Notes: generated by a model not told the origin, from the sequence alone. A DNA stretch of 33,263 nt from Rhodothermaceae bacterium (GCA_020201275.1 JAIVHB010000029.1:1-33263), one strand, 5' to 3'; positions 7,808 through 17,009 are shown, counted from the first letter of the stretch. Translations and numbers: made by a program.

Positions 7808-8144
7808 GCATGTATGTAGCCAGGCCAGGCATTCAGCCAGGTAACCTGGCCTAAGGATGAATAAAATTATTGCCAGAACTGGATTCCACCTGTAACATGA
7901 ACCCGGAAATTTGTATAAACCTGCAGAAACCGGTACATCAAACGGACAGAATGTTACAAAACAGCAGGTAAATGTGTTTATTGAAATTTATTTTAATCAA
8001 ACTATTATGCAGCAAAGAGATTAACCGGATCACACACCTGGGCCACATGCTGAAATTTTAAAGATGAGTCAACCCGATGGGCTACTGAATGATGATGTCA
8101 ATCGCAGGTCATGTGCAAATTATAAACCATAAAGGAATGCACCA
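7808..8144 (+). other. Intergenic region with hairpin 7823-7851
   Basis: No gene is recognised in these 337 bp. Just after the DUF4199 stop, GGCCAGG (7823-7829) can pair with CCTGGCC (7845-7851), and within it GCCAGGT (7836-7842) faces ACCTGGC (7844-7850). This is a strong hairpin that could end the upstream transcript, though no T-run follows. The remainder is AT-rich and presumably holds the promoter of the SBBP gene; AAGGA lies about 10 bp before its ATG. Confidence 0.35.
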
Positions 8145-9560
8145 ATGAAAACAGGGATGTTCATTTTTCTAATATTGCTGATTGCGTTTGAAGCCGATGC
8201 GCAGGTATCGGAGGAATGGGTTGCAAGGTCGATACAGGCTGGAGGTGCCTACTCAATGGTTTTAGATAGCGAAGGTAATGCATATGTGACCGGCACAAGC
8301 CAGACGGACATTTTTACAATCAAATACAATCCCGTGGGTGAGCCGGTGTGGACAGCAAGATACAATGGTCCGGCTAATGGAAACGACTATGCCAGAGCAA
8401 TAACAGTAGACCAGACAGGAAATGTGTACGTGACCGGACTTAGTTACAGAACCTTTGTCGGGTATCAATTACTCTATGACTACGCTACAATCAAATACGA
8501 TTCCGAAGGCGTGCAGCAGTGGGTGCAAAGATATAAAGGCCCTGCAAACGGCAATAATTACGCCATGGCCATTGCAACCGATCCGGATGGTAATGTATAT
8601 GTAACAGGTTCTAGCACTGGTGAAAACGGTGAAACTGACTACGCAACGGTAAAATACAATTCAGCTGGTGCTGAACAGTGGGTGCAAAGATATAGTGGCC
8701 CGGGCAACAATACTGATTATGCCAACTCAATAGCCGTAGATGAGATCGGTAATGTATATGTAACCGGAGGGCGCAGTTATGGAACAGGTGGCAACAGGGA
8801 GTTAGCAACAATAAAGTATAACACACAGGGTGAACAGCAATGGCTGACAGTTTACAATGAAGGGGGATTTTATACCGGTGAGGCTGTCTCTGTTAAACTC
8901 GACCAAATGGGAAATATCTACATTACCGGAAACTCGTGGGATAATTATGCGACAATCAAATATAATCCAGCTGGTGAACAGCAATGGGTACATGTAGATA
9001 ATACCGGTATCCATAAAAATTATGTCAGTGCAATGGTTGTAGATAGCCTTGGCAATATTTATTTAACCGGATCTATAAGAAATGGAAGTGAAACAGGTAA
9101 TGATTATTACACCAATAAAATCAATTCAAACGGCATAAAAGAGTGGACGGCTATATATAATGGTCCGGCGAGCAGAGAAGATGTTGCAAAGTCAATTGCA
9201 GTGGATGAATTCGGGAGTGTATATGTTACAGGTTTTAGCTGGGGAATCGAAACTTTCGATGATTATGCCACAATAAAATATAGTTCTGATGGTGTTCAGC
9301 AGTGGGTACAAAGATATAATGGACCAGCTAACGATGGAGATATCGCAAATTCAATTGCCGTAGATGGTTCAGGAAATGTATTTGTGACAGGTGAAAGCCA
9401 GGGAGATTATCTAACCATTAAATATTCACAGGAAAAAGAGAAAGAACCACCTATAAATTTAACCTATGATCTCGGGACACACTCATTAAAATGGACCAGG
9501 TCTCCCTCCGGAGGAGTGATCAATCAATTGGTTTTAAAACAGGAGTATGATCGCATTTAA
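8145..9560 (+). CDS. Secreted SBBP-repeat beta-propeller protein, N-terminal part of a split T9SS cargo gene
   Basis: 471 residues. A Sec signal peptide (hydrophobic FIFLILLIAF, cleavage near EADAQ) is followed by eight SBBP repeats of about 50 residues, each with a core such as DGNVYVTGSS, FGSVYVTGFS or TGNVYVTGLS, preceded by a YATIKYN/W-V-Q-RYNGPAN segment. The repeats are close enough that DNA-level repeats occur (for example around 8517, 8677 and 9300). SBBP propellers are surface or secreted binding modules. After the last blade a short stretch PPINLTYDLG..SLKW looks like the start of a fibronectin-like linker, then the frame stops at 9558-9560. The next gene overlaps by 14 bp, lacks a signal peptide and ends in a T9SS sorting domain; this one has the signal and no sorting domain. 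Together they look like one protein of about 1,110 residues interrupted by a +1 frameshift. Confidence 0.8.
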   Translation: MKTGMFIFLILLIAFEADAQVSEEWVARSIQAGGAYSMVLDSEGNAYVTGTSQTDIFTIKYNPVGEPVWTARYNGPANGNDYARAITVDQTGNVYVTGLSYRTFVGYQLLYDYATIKYDSEGVQQWVQRYKGPANGNNYAMAIATDPDGNVYVTGSSTGENGETDYATVKYNSAGAEQWVQRYSGPGNNTDYANSIAVDEIGNVYVTGGRSYGTGGNRELATIKYNTQGEQQWLTVYNEGGFYTGEAVSVKLDQMGNIYITGNSWDNYATIKYNPAGEQQWVHVDNTGIHKNYVSAMVVDSLGNIYLTGSIRNGSETGNDYYTNKINSNGIKEWTAIYNGPASREDVAKSIAVDEFGSVYVTGFSWGIETFDDYATIKYSSDGVQQWVQRYNGPANDGDIANSIAVDGSGNVFVTGESQGDYLTIKYSQEKEKEPPINLTYDLGTHSLKWTRSPSGGVINQLVLKQEYDRI

Positions 9561-11478
9561 CTTTGACAGGGATGCCTTTAAATTGATCAGGAACAGTGAG
9601 AACTGGCCGCAATCCTGGTGGAGCCAGTTCAATTATAATGATCCGTTTTCATATTCGCCCCTGTTGTTATTTGCCGGAAGACCCGACAGTGCTTATGTAG
9701 ACTGGCCTCTTTATACTGAGATAATAGGCAAGGAACAGGCTTACTTAAGCACCACGCTGAATATTGCATATCTGACTCCCGCTTTGCAGTGGAGGTGGAC
9801 ATCGGGGCCGTTTGAAGGTGCATGTGCAGGTTTTTCAATCTCATCGTTGCTCAGTTTTTACAAAAACCCGGACTATCTTTCTCAGTTTCCTTATATGGTC
9901 AATAAAGATCCCGGGTCAATACCTAAAACCGATAACAATGCAAGAAAAGTGATAAATCACCTGCAAAACACACAAATCTTTACTCAACCTGCAGAACTTG
10001 TACATGAACCTGCAGATTCGGCCAATCGAAGACCGGACTATGTTTTGAAGCGGTTAACAGAGATTTTTTCGGATTATGAGAGCAGTACATTGGATCAATA
10101 TATATCATTAAAAACCAGGAGCGGCTATCACGCAGTACTACCGGTTGGGATCAATAAGCCTGACTTTACCCAAAATAGATATGACGTGATGGTTTATGAC
10201 AGCAATCACCCCGAGGAATACAGCTACATTCTGATCTTTACTGAGAAGAATACCTGGATTCACCAGGATTTTTCGGAACAGTCTGCCGGTATTGCCCTGC
10301 GTGGTCCGGTTGCTTCCAGGCTTGGCATTTTAAGCTTTGATTCCGACTACGCCATACCGGAAAATTCATCCGTCATGTCCGATCACAATCAGGCATCATC
10401 AATCAGCAGAACGAAAAATCCATCAGCCAAGTCCACTGCCAATATGGTTGCGTCCACAACCAGAACGATATATACATCGGGATCAAGTTCTGTATCTGTT
10501 CTCGTCGACAATGAAACCCTGGCGGGTTACGACATAGTGAACAACACACTTGTATCATTCGATAATTCGATTGTTGAAGCAACGGATGGCATCCTGAGAG
10601 CACCGAAAGGATATAAATTGCCCCTGGGTGAAACCGGAGTACTCTTTACGGATCAGATTGAAGGCTCTTCGGCTGGCCTGATGTTCCAGTCATCCGGAGG
10701 TAACTATTATTTGGCTGAAAGAACAGACGGTGCCGGTCTGGATGAGACAGAGGCTATAGAGATCAATGAAGAGGGATTCACCTACCTGAACAATGATGAG
10801 GTTAGCAAAACAATCAGTCTTATTTCGTTTTTTGAAGACAACAGCCAGAGCAAGCTGGCCAGGCTCAGCGCGATTGATATCGGAGGTAATGAAGAAATCA
10901 GCCTCAACCTTGAGCAGGATGAGGTAAACCTGAAAAACACAGGCGGATCTAAAACCTACAGCATCACTCTATTGTATGCAACCTCAGAGCAGCAACTTGA
11001 ATTTAATACCGTTTCAGTTCCACTGGCGGGAAACACAACACATAGCATTCAGCCTGACTGGGAAGCGTTAAGCCAATCAACATTAGAGATATACATTGAT
11101 AATGGCAATAACGGAACCATTGATGATACATTGACTGTAGTGAATCAGACAACGTCAATAGAGAGGGACCGGGAATCACCGTCCCTGCCGGAGACCTACA
11201 ACCTCGCGCAGAACTACCCGAACCCGTTCAATCCGTCCACAGTAATCAGCTATCAGTTGCCTGCTGCTGGTCAGGTAACGATAAGGGTATATGACTTCCT
11301 TGGCAGAGAGGTAGCATTGCTTGTCAATGAATTCAAAGCTGCCGGCCGGTATGAGGTCACATTTGACGGATCGAACCTGGCCAGTGGGGTATACCTGTAC
11401 AGTATAGAGGCCGTCAATGCATCGGGAAGCAGGGGTGGCATATTTAATCAAACCAGAAAGATGCTGCTGATTAAATAA
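9547..11478 (+). CDS. Papain-like/C39-like domain with T9SS C-terminal sorting domain, second part of the split gene
   Basis: 643 residues. The N-terminal third contains a probable cysteine-peptidase fold: SGPFEGACAGFSISSLL with C93 as the nucleophile candidate, SGYHAVLPVG with H195, and MVYDSNHP with D218/N220, in the Cys-His-Asp/Asn order of papain-like enzymes. The middle (about 250-540) is beta-rich and unrecognised. Residues 546-643 are a type A T9SS sorting domain: NYPNPFNPSTVISY, then TIRVYDFLGREV, then GVYLYSIEA and a terminal basic KMLLIK. T9SS cargo needs an N-terminal Sec signal, which this frame lacks but the overlapping upstream frame has. AGGAG sits directly against the ATG at 9547, too close for a normal ribosome-binding site. 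Protease activity is inferred from motif order only. Confidence 0.75.
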   Translation: MIAFNFDRDAFKLIRNSENWPQSWWSQFNYNDPFSYSPLLLFAGRPDSAYVDWPLYTEIIGKEQAYLSTTLNIAYLTPALQWRWTSGPFEGACAGFSISSLLSFYKNPDYLSQFPYMVNKDPGSIPKTDNNARKVINHLQNTQIFTQPAELVHEPADSANRRPDYVLKRLTEIFSDYESSTLDQYISLKTRSGYHAVLPVGINKPDFTQNRYDVMVYDSNHPEEYSYILIFTEKNTWIHQDFSEQSAGIALRGPVASRLGILSFDSDYAIPENSSVMSDHNQASSISRTKNPSAKSTANMVASTTRTIYTSGSSSVSVLVDNETLAGYDIVNNTLVSFDNSIVEATDGILRAPKGYKLPLGETGVLFTDQIEGSSAGLMFQSSGGNYYLAERTDGAGLDETEAIEINEEGFTYLNNDEVSKTISLISFFEDNSQSKLARLSAIDIGGNEEISLNLEQDEVNLKNTGGSKTYSITLLYATSEQQLEFNTVSVPLAGNTTHSIQPDWEALSQSTLEIYIDNGNNGTIDDTLTVVNQTTSIERDRESPSLPETYNLAQNYPNPFNPSTVISYQLPAAGQVTIRVYDFLGREVALLVNEFKAAGRYEVTFDGSNLASGVYLYSIEAVNASGSRGGIFNQTRKMLLIK

Positions 11479-11496
11479 CTCAATAAAAAAGACACC

Positions 11497-12135
11497 TCAC
11501 AGCGTGAGCACCAGGTCGAACAGATCGGGGGAGCCGTCGCGCGAAAGTGTATCATACACTACGCCATCGCGGGAGAACAGATACATTTCGCTCTTTACGG
11601 AGATCCCGGTAAAAGGACGCAGCAGCCGGAATAGTGGGTCCCGTTCCTGTGCCTGAAGGGTGATCAGTGAATAGTCCGATCCCCGGTACGTGTTGTTCAC
11701 ATGCCGGAACAGTGCCCCGAGCGCGCCGGGGCAGTCATCGTGGGCGTACATCACCAGCGACAGCTGCCTGAGCGGTTCATGGAGCCTCACCGGTTTTGGC
11801 GCTTTCATGAAATATGAGAGGAAGCTGAGAAGGGTTGAAACGGCCCGTATTCCGAACGTCAGTTTCAGTACTTCGTAACTTTTATAGGTGTGTTCATCCC
11901 ACAGCGCTGTTACAGCCCGGATCTTGCCGCCCTCCCTTGCCACAATAAACCGGTCGAGCGACAGTCCGTCTACCATGCTGGTATACCGTTCAAATCTGGA
12001 TTCACCTATCACCGGTGCCATCCGGAATCCTGACGCGTAGTTCCGGTACAGGGTAAGCAGTTCGGGGATGTCGGCAGGGGAGGGCACGCCGATCTCAAAC
12101 CGCGGGTCCGGCCGCATCGTCCGAAGCGGGAGCAT
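11497..12135 (-). CDS. GNAT acetyltransferase, C-terminal domain of a frameshifted two-domain protein
   Basis: 212 residues. It has the GNAT-like opening FEIGVPSPADIPELLTLYRNY, a central strand with RFIVAREGGKIRAVTALWDE, and a second half with LSLVMYAHDD and LGALFRHVNN, the latter like the acetyl-CoA-binding helix region. It lacks a convincing start: upstream in its own frame the sequence reads PKAFHLGDNRVFN before the ATG used here, which looks coding. The upstream frame (12149-12571) is a GNAT domain that ends abruptly just there. The two are therefore probably one tandem-GNAT protein broken by a frameshift. Substrate unknown. The gene is GC-richer than its left neighbour. Confidence 0.65.
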   Translation of the reverse strand: MLPLRTMRPDPRFEIGVPSPADIPELLTLYRNYASGFRMAPVIGESRFERYTSMVDGLSLDRFIVAREGGKIRAVTALWDEHTYKSYEVLKLTFGIRAVSTLLSFLSYFMKAPKPVRLHEPLRQLSLVMYAHDDCPGALGALFRHVNNTYRGSDYSLITLQAQERDPLFRLLRPFTGISVKSEMYLFSRDGVVYDTLSRDGSPDLFDLVLTL

Positions 12136-12148
12136 ATTGAATACCCGG

Positions 12149-12571
12149 TTATCGCCCAGGTGGAACGCTTTGGGTATACCCGCCCGTCCTATCCGCGTCG
12201 CTGGCCAGCACGTGTTCGATCGCTGCCTGCACCAGGCGGAAAGCCGTCCGGCCCTTCCGGTACCGGGGATCCACCCTTAGATCCATCATGAAGGAAAGAG
12301 TGCAGGGTGTTCCGGCCAGCATGGCAGGGAAATGTACCACCCCCACAAGCCCGATCACCTCCGCACCCCGGCAGGCCACATAATGCCAGGAATCCGGGTC
12401 CAGCAGCCGGTGCAGGGTATCGAAACGGGGCGTGCGCTGCACCGACAACGAAATGATGCCATCCTGATAACACCGCCGCGACAGCTGCATGATCTGTTCG
12501 TTATCGGAATCTTCGGCTGGGCGAACCGTGATAGTGTTCATAGTTTGAGTCGATGTATTGGCTGTAAACAT
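12149..12571 (-). CDS. GNAT acetyltransferase, N-terminal domain of the same frameshifted gene
   Basis: 140 residues. ITVRPAEDSDNEQIMQLSRR is the usual first strand and helix of a GNAT enzyme; YVACRGAEVIGLVGVVHFPAM and FMMDLRVDPRYRKGRTAFRL give the central strands and the acetyl-CoA pyrophosphate-binding motif (R-x-x-x-G-R/x-A). After IEHVLASDAD the sequence turns into GYTQSVPPGR and stops. One base later in frame it reads GIPKAFHLGDNRVFNMLPL and joins the downstream domain, so the break is near 12165-12182, around the run GGGCGGG on the coding strand. GNAT enzymes acetylate amines on small molecules or proteins; nothing here indicates the substrate. An ATG at residue 11 (12541) is an alternative start. 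Confidence 0.65.
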   Translation of the reverse strand: MFTANTSTQTMNTITVRPAEDSDNEQIMQLSRRCYQDGIISLSVQRTPRFDTLHRLLDPDSWHYVACRGAEVIGLVGVVHFPAMLAGTPCTLSFMMDLRVDPRYRKGRTAFRLVQAAIEHVLASDADRTGGYTQSVPPGR

Positions 12572-12827
12572 AGCTAATTTATGTGTAGAATTCTGCTAAG
12601 GGATAGCATAATCAGTGTGTGAAAGACGCAGCCACTGCATAATTTTGGGAATTACCTTGCTTAACTCCCATGAAAAATACCGTTCCGGTTTAAATCTAAT
12701 CATTGCTATCTTCAGCAAAGTTTGCACGGTATGAAATGGACGATTTCTGCCCTGTGCATTATGATAGCCTTTTAGTATTAACATAAAGGTGAAACAAAAC
12801 TGCAATTACAACACCATCAGGTATCTC

Positions 12828-14834
12828 ATGAAAGCATCCGCCTCCCTACTCTTTGCTCTCATTATAACGGTCACAACCCTTTCCGCGCAGACAACCGACC
12901 AAAAGGAATCGGTTATATCCGTTGGAGAGAGTATTCAAAGCACCCTCACATCCGCCAGTACACACACATTTACGATAGAGCTTGAGCCGGATTTTTTTGT
13001 GCACGGTTTTGTAAACCAGGAATCTGTGGATGTGGTGGTGACCATATTTAATCCGGAGGGGGAAAAAGCCGCGGAGTTCGACGGGCCTGCAAGGGGGAAA
13101 GAGTCTTTTCAGTTTACTACCAAAGCCGGCGGAGTGTACCGGATAAAAGTAACACCGTTCGAAGAGGGTGAGGGCGACTATTCGATCCTGGTTTCCATTG
13201 CCGAACCGGTCGCCGTCGATCCGGCTGCACGCGTAAACCAGATGATGATCGAATATACAGGTGATGACGTTCCCGGCGCGGCCGTGCTGGTTATAAAAAA
13301 TGGTGAAACCGTTTTGCGAAAATCCTGGGGGATGGCCAACCTGGCATACGGAATTCCCATGAGTGACAGTACCCTGCATAACATCGGCTCCACGTCCAAA
13401 CAGTTCCTCACCTTCGCGCTGCTGCTGCAGCAGGAAGAGGGCAAACTCTCCCTGGATGATGATGTACGCGAATACATACCAGAGCTGCCCGATTTTGGCC
13501 ATACGGTTACACTCAGGCACCTTGTGAATCACACCAGTGGATATCGTGAATTCATCAACCTGGTCGCCATGACGGGCCGGAATGTTAGCACCGAGCTGGA
13601 TATTGATCAGATTATCAGAATTGTTCAGCGTCAGTCCGAACTGCAGAATGAGCCGGGGAGCGAGTTTAATTACAACAATACCGGTTACGCACTAATGACG
13701 GAAGTCATTAAACGGGTTACCGGTACACCTTTCGCGGAGTGGATGAAAGAGAATGTGTTTGAACCGCTGGAGATGCATCATACGGTGGTGCGCACCAGCC
13801 CGAACCAAATCGTGGCAAACCGGTCGGTTGGGTATTCGCCGGGGAAGCAAGGAGGATTTACCGAGGCAACAGATCTTGGTGGTGCGGCAGGTGCGGGCGG
13901 CATTCACTCGACTATGGGTGATCTGGCCAAATGGGTCAGCAATCTGATCAATCCGGTAGTTGGAACCGCGGCCATGATTGAGGAGATGTCCACCCCGTTT
14001 GAATTGAACGATGGTTCACATACGCAGTACGGCCTCGGGCTGTTCATTCAGGAATTTAAAGGGTTATCCTATTTCCATCATGGCGGCGCAGATATGGCGC
14101 ACCGGTCTATGCTGATGGTGTTTCCCGGCATTGATGCGGCCGTGGTCACCCAGAGTAACATGGCTGCATTCAACGGTTCGCTCACAACCCGGATCGCGGA
14201 GCTTTTCCTGGAAGAATACCTTGAAACTGATGAGACGGCGGAGGAAACGGATGAGGTGGCCGCCGAAGCCGGTGAGGAGGCTGAATTCTCCTATGAGATT
14301 GAGAAATTCGAACTTCTGACCGGCCGGTATGAGCTGGCAATTATGCCAGGGTTCATCCTCACCTTTTCACGCGACGGCGACCGTATTTTCACGCAGGCGA
14401 CCAACCAGCCGGAAGTGAATCTTACGGCGACGTCCGATTCAACTTTTACCCTCACCGGAGTGAATGCCTCTGTCACCTTTCACATGAATGAGGATGCCAC
14501 TGCCGATTCCCTTACCCTGCATCAAAATGGAAACCACATCGCAAGGAAGATTGCATTTACGCTTAAACCTGATCAGATGGCGGAGTATGCCGGGGGCTAC
14601 TTCAGTGAGGAAATTGAGACGTTCTACACAGTGATGTTGAAGGAAGACACGCTGGTTCTGAGGCATTACCAGATGTCCGATGACCTGAAGCTCACTCCCG
14701 CCACGGAAGATACATTCGGTTCCGAATTTCCCATTTCATCTGTCCGGTTTCTTCGGAATGATGACGGGAAGATTACCGGGTTCAGGGCATCCAACGGCCG
14801 CACCCGGGACGTACTGTTCGGGAAAATGGATTAA
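12828..14834 (+). CDS. Secreted serine hydrolase, class C beta-lactamase/esterase-like family
   Basis: 668 residues from the ATG at 12828, chosen because it gives a clean signal peptide (MKASASLLFALIIT...LSAQ); a GTG at 12789 would add 13 residues. Order: signal peptide; a beta-rich pre-peptidase-like domain of about 110 residues (EPDFFVHGFV, GGVYRIKVTPFEEGEGDY); then the serine beta-lactamase fold with S188-T-S-K191 (SxxK), Y282-N-N284 (YxN) and H418-G-G420 (HxG, the KTG equivalent); an acidic linker rich in E and A; and a C-terminal beta domain as in many DUF3471-type esterases. Such proteins are mostly D-aminopeptidases, esterases or peptidoglycan hydrolases rather than resistance enzymes. 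It is divergent from the GNAT gene and convergent with selD, with only seven bases between the stops. Confidence 0.85.
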   Translation: MKASASLLFALIITVTTLSAQTTDQKESVISVGESIQSTLTSASTHTFTIELEPDFFVHGFVNQESVDVVVTIFNPEGEKAAEFDGPARGKESFQFTTKAGGVYRIKVTPFEEGEGDYSILVSIAEPVAVDPAARVNQMMIEYTGDDVPGAAVLVIKNGETVLRKSWGMANLAYGIPMSDSTLHNIGSTSKQFLTFALLLQQEEGKLSLDDDVREYIPELPDFGHTVTLRHLVNHTSGYREFINLVAMTGRNVSTELDIDQIIRIVQRQSELQNEPGSEFNYNNTGYALMTEVIKRVTGTPFAEWMKENVFEPLEMHHTVVRTSPNQIVANRSVGYSPGKQGGFTEATDLGGAAGAGGIHSTMGDLAKWVSNLINPVVGTAAMIEEMSTPFELNDGSHTQYGLGLFIQEFKGLSYFHHGGADMAHRSMLMVFPGIDAAVVTQSNMAAFNGSLTTRIAELFLEEYLETDETAEETDEVAAEAGEEAEFSYEIEKFELLTGRYELAIMPGFILTFSRDGDRIFTQATNQPEVNLTATSDSTFTLTGVNASVTFHMNEDATADSLTLHQNGNHIARKIAFTLKPDQMAEYAGGYFSEEIETFYTVMLKEDTLVLRHYQMSDDLKLTPATEDTFGSEFPISSVRFLRNDDGKITGFRASNGRTRDVLFGKMD

Positions 14835-14841
14835 CCTGATC

Positions 14842-15885
14842 TCACTCTATGGAAGGAATAACCGCGAGCCCGCTCTTTTTCTGAATGGATCCGAAAGAGG
14901 TCACAGGCGAGCGGTTTTCTCTCATGAAGGATTCAAAATCACCGGTATTTTCCGGACCGACGGCAACAAGCAGCCCGCCGCTTGTCTGGGGATCAGCCAG
15001 CACATGCAGCTGTTCTTCGGTAAACGGCCCCACCTGATGACCGTAGCTCGCAAGATTTCTGTTCGTACCGCCGGGGATGCATTTTTTTTCGAGATATTCT
15101 CCGAGAAAATCCATTTTCGGAACATCATCAAAACGGATCTGTGCGCTCACCCCGCTGTGTTCACAGACCTCGGTAAGATGTCCCAGGAGGCCGAATCCCG
15201 TAACATCTGTCATGGCATGAACATAGGGTAATTCACCGATACGGCTGCCGATAGTATTCAGAAGGAGCATGGATCTTTTTGCAGCTTCGAGATGCTCCGG
15301 TTTCGACATCCCCTTCTTTTGGGATGTGGTAATTATACCAACACCAAGCTTTTTGGTGAGATAGAGTTTATCTCCGGGTTTGGCCCCGTTATTTTTTTTG
15401 ATCCTGCCGGAAGGTACGATCCCCGTAACAGCCAGGCCGAAGATTGGCTCGGGGCAGTCGATACTATGACCACCGGCTAAAGGGATACCGGCTTCCTTAC
15501 ATACCGAACGGGCGCCATTGAGAACAATTCCGGCCACTTCCGGGGGAATTTTATCCACAGGCCAGCCCAGGATTGCAATAGCCATTAGCGGGGTTCCGCC
15601 CATTGCATAGACATCGGACAGTGCATTCACCGAGGCGATTCCACCGAAATCAAATGGATCGTCTACAATGGGCATAAAAAAGTCGGTGGTGCTTATGACC
15701 GCACTGCCGTTACCGAGATCGAACACCGCAGCGTCATCACTCGATTCGTTTCCGACGAGCAGGTTCGGGTAATCCTGAAAACCGGCGGATGTACTTATTA
15801 TCGTTTTTAGTACAGATGGGGAGATTTTACAGCCGCAACCAGCGCCGTGACTGTACCGGGTAAGCCTGATTTCTGAGTGATTCAT
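14842..15885 (-). CDS. selD: Selenide, water dikinase (selenophosphate synthetase)
   Basis: 347 residues, the normal SelD length. The enzyme makes monoselenophosphate from selenide and ATP, the selenium donor for 2-selenouridine and selenocysteine. The catalytic segment GAGCGCK gives C17 and K20, matching E. coli numbering; the active site uses Cys, not Sec. Further signatures: ESSDDAAVFDLG, STTDFFMPIVDDP, the GGH of LAGGHSIDCPEP, DVTGFGLLGHL and DPQTSGGLL near the end. The ATG overlaps the stop of mnmH by four bases (ATGA), so the two form an operon. The pairing with mnmH shows a tRNA-modification use; no selA, selB or selC is visible in the window, so selenocysteine synthesis cannot be judged. 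Confidence 0.97.
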   Translation of the reverse strand: MNHSEIRLTRYSHGAGCGCKISPSVLKTIISTSAGFQDYPNLLVGNESSDDAAVFDLGNGSAVISTTDFFMPIVDDPFDFGGIASVNALSDVYAMGGTPLMAIAILGWPVDKIPPEVAGIVLNGARSVCKEAGIPLAGGHSIDCPEPIFGLAVTGIVPSGRIKKNNGAKPGDKLYLTKKLGVGIITTSQKKGMSKPEHLEAAKRSMLLLNTIGSRIGELPYVHAMTDVTGFGLLGHLTEVCEHSGVSAQIRFDDVPKMDFLGEYLEKKCIPGGTNRNLASYGHQVGPFTEEQLHVLADPQTSGGLLVAVGPENTGDFESFMRENRSPVTSFGSIQKKSGLAVIPSIE

Positions 15886-17009
15886 GAAAATTCCTGTGAA
15901 GTGCGGTTGTGTTGATACGTATGTACACGCTGTATGATTTCGAGTGCGGTTTGCCGCGTACGGTCAAAGGTATACGGAATACTGAACAAAGCTTCCTTTT
16001 TTTTATTCGTGACCGCTTTATGGTAGGCTTTATCATAATACGTTAAGAGCAGAGACGCGACTTCGGCCAGATCCCCATTCCCAAGGGCTTCAAGGGCTTT
16101 TTTTGTATTCAACCCGCCGAGTCTTTTCTCTATGCGCATGATTCCCTCTTCAAGCCGGTTATGGTCAGCGTTTCCGTATATATGCACGAGCCTGGCGATG
16201 CGTTCTTCTCTGCTGGTGAGGACCTCGATGAAAGGAGCGGCATTCTTTACGGCATACAGTTCATCGGGCATAACTACCCGGCCAATCGAAAGGCTTTCGT
16301 CTTCAATAAAAACCGGTTTGCCGGCATCAAAGGAAATCATCGTGAATAGTATATCATTCTGAAACTGTTCGGTGCCGGGCTGTTCCGTCTCGCCGATCGA
16401 ACCAAATGCGGACCCTTTATGACATGCCAGTGCTTCCAGATCGAGTACCTGTGCACCCCCGCGCCTGATTTCATGAAGCAGGTCGGTTTTGCCGCTGCCG
16501 GTGTTGCCTGAAATCACAATGAAACGGAACTCACTGAAAATCGTTTTCAACAGATTGCGGAACGATTTATAGCCGCCTTCAAGAACTGATACATCAAAAC
16601 CGGCTGTTCCGAGAAGCCATGCCATGCTGCCTGAGCGCAACCCGCCACGCCAGCAATACATCAGTACCTGTTTTGAACCTTCTTTATCGGCCTGATCCAC
16701 AAGTTCCGGAAGTTTCGGCCCTGCAAATTTCAGGCCTGCCCTCACGGCTTTGTCCCGGCCATGCTGTTTATATATGGTTCCTATAACAGCCCGTTCATCA
16801 TTGCTGAACAGTGGCAGGTTTATCGCTCCCGGTAGATGCCCTTGCGCATATTCAGCGGGAGTCCTCACATCGAAAACGGGTTTGTGGGCAATTTCAGTGA
16901 GAAATTTTCTTATGGGTAGTGAGCTGGTCAATGGCTGAATGAATTGGTCGGGTATTCTGAGGGAAGATGTATCGGTTATCAACTGGAAGGTGTCAATACA
17001 TAATAACAT
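15882..17009 (-). CDS. mnmH: tRNA 2-selenouridine synthase
   Basis: 375 residues. The protein (also SelU/YbbB) replaces sulfur with selenium in mnm5s2U at the wobble position of Lys, Glu and Gln tRNAs through a geranylated intermediate. The N-terminal rhodanese domain begins PVFDVRTPAEYAQGHLPGA and carries the active cysteine C119 in YCWRGGLRSGSMAW. The C-terminal P-loop domain has the Walker A motif GNTGSGKT at 168-175, followed by DLEALACHKGSAFG, diagnostic of the family, and EDES around residue 236. The N-terminus is about 25 residues longer than in E. coli before the rhodanese domain; ATG at 17009 is the first in-frame ATG. It is first in the mnmH-selD operon. Confidence 0.96.
   Translation of the reverse strand: MLLCIDTFQLITDTSSLRIPDQFIQPLTSSLPIRKFLTEIAHKPVFDVRTPAEYAQGHLPGAINLPLFSNDERAVIGTIYKQHGRDKAVRAGLKFAGPKLPELVDQADKEGSKQVLMYCWRGGLRSGSMAWLLGTAGFDVSVLEGGYKSFRNLLKTIFSEFRFIVISGNTGSGKTDLLHEIRRGGAQVLDLEALACHKGSAFGSIGETEQPGTEQFQNDILFTMISFDAGKPVFIEDESLSIGRVVMPDELYAVKNAAPFIEVLTSREERIARLVHIYGNADHNRLEEGIMRIEKRLGGLNTKKALEALGNGDLAEVASLLLTYYDKAYHKAVTNKKKEALFSIPYTFDRTRQTALEIIQRVHTYQHNRTSQEFS

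Noticed and set aside
9533-9539. TTTAAAA heptamer just before the overlap of the two T9SS-cargo frames, resembling a -1 slippery site
   Set aside because: In the zero frame it reads T TTA AAA, but the downstream frame is reached only by a +1 (or -2) shift, so -1 slippage would lead into the wrong frame.
12596-12805. Minus-strand open frame of 69 codons with a protein-like middle (RFKPERYFSWELSKVIPK)
   Set aside because: It might be a transposase remnant, but I cannot tie it to a family, and no terminal inverted repeats or target duplication are seen around it.
12846-13532. Long 228-codon minus-strand open frame inside the serine hydrolase gene
   Set aside because: It is antisense to a gene with clear signal peptide and SxxK/YxN motifs; its translation is not protein-like.
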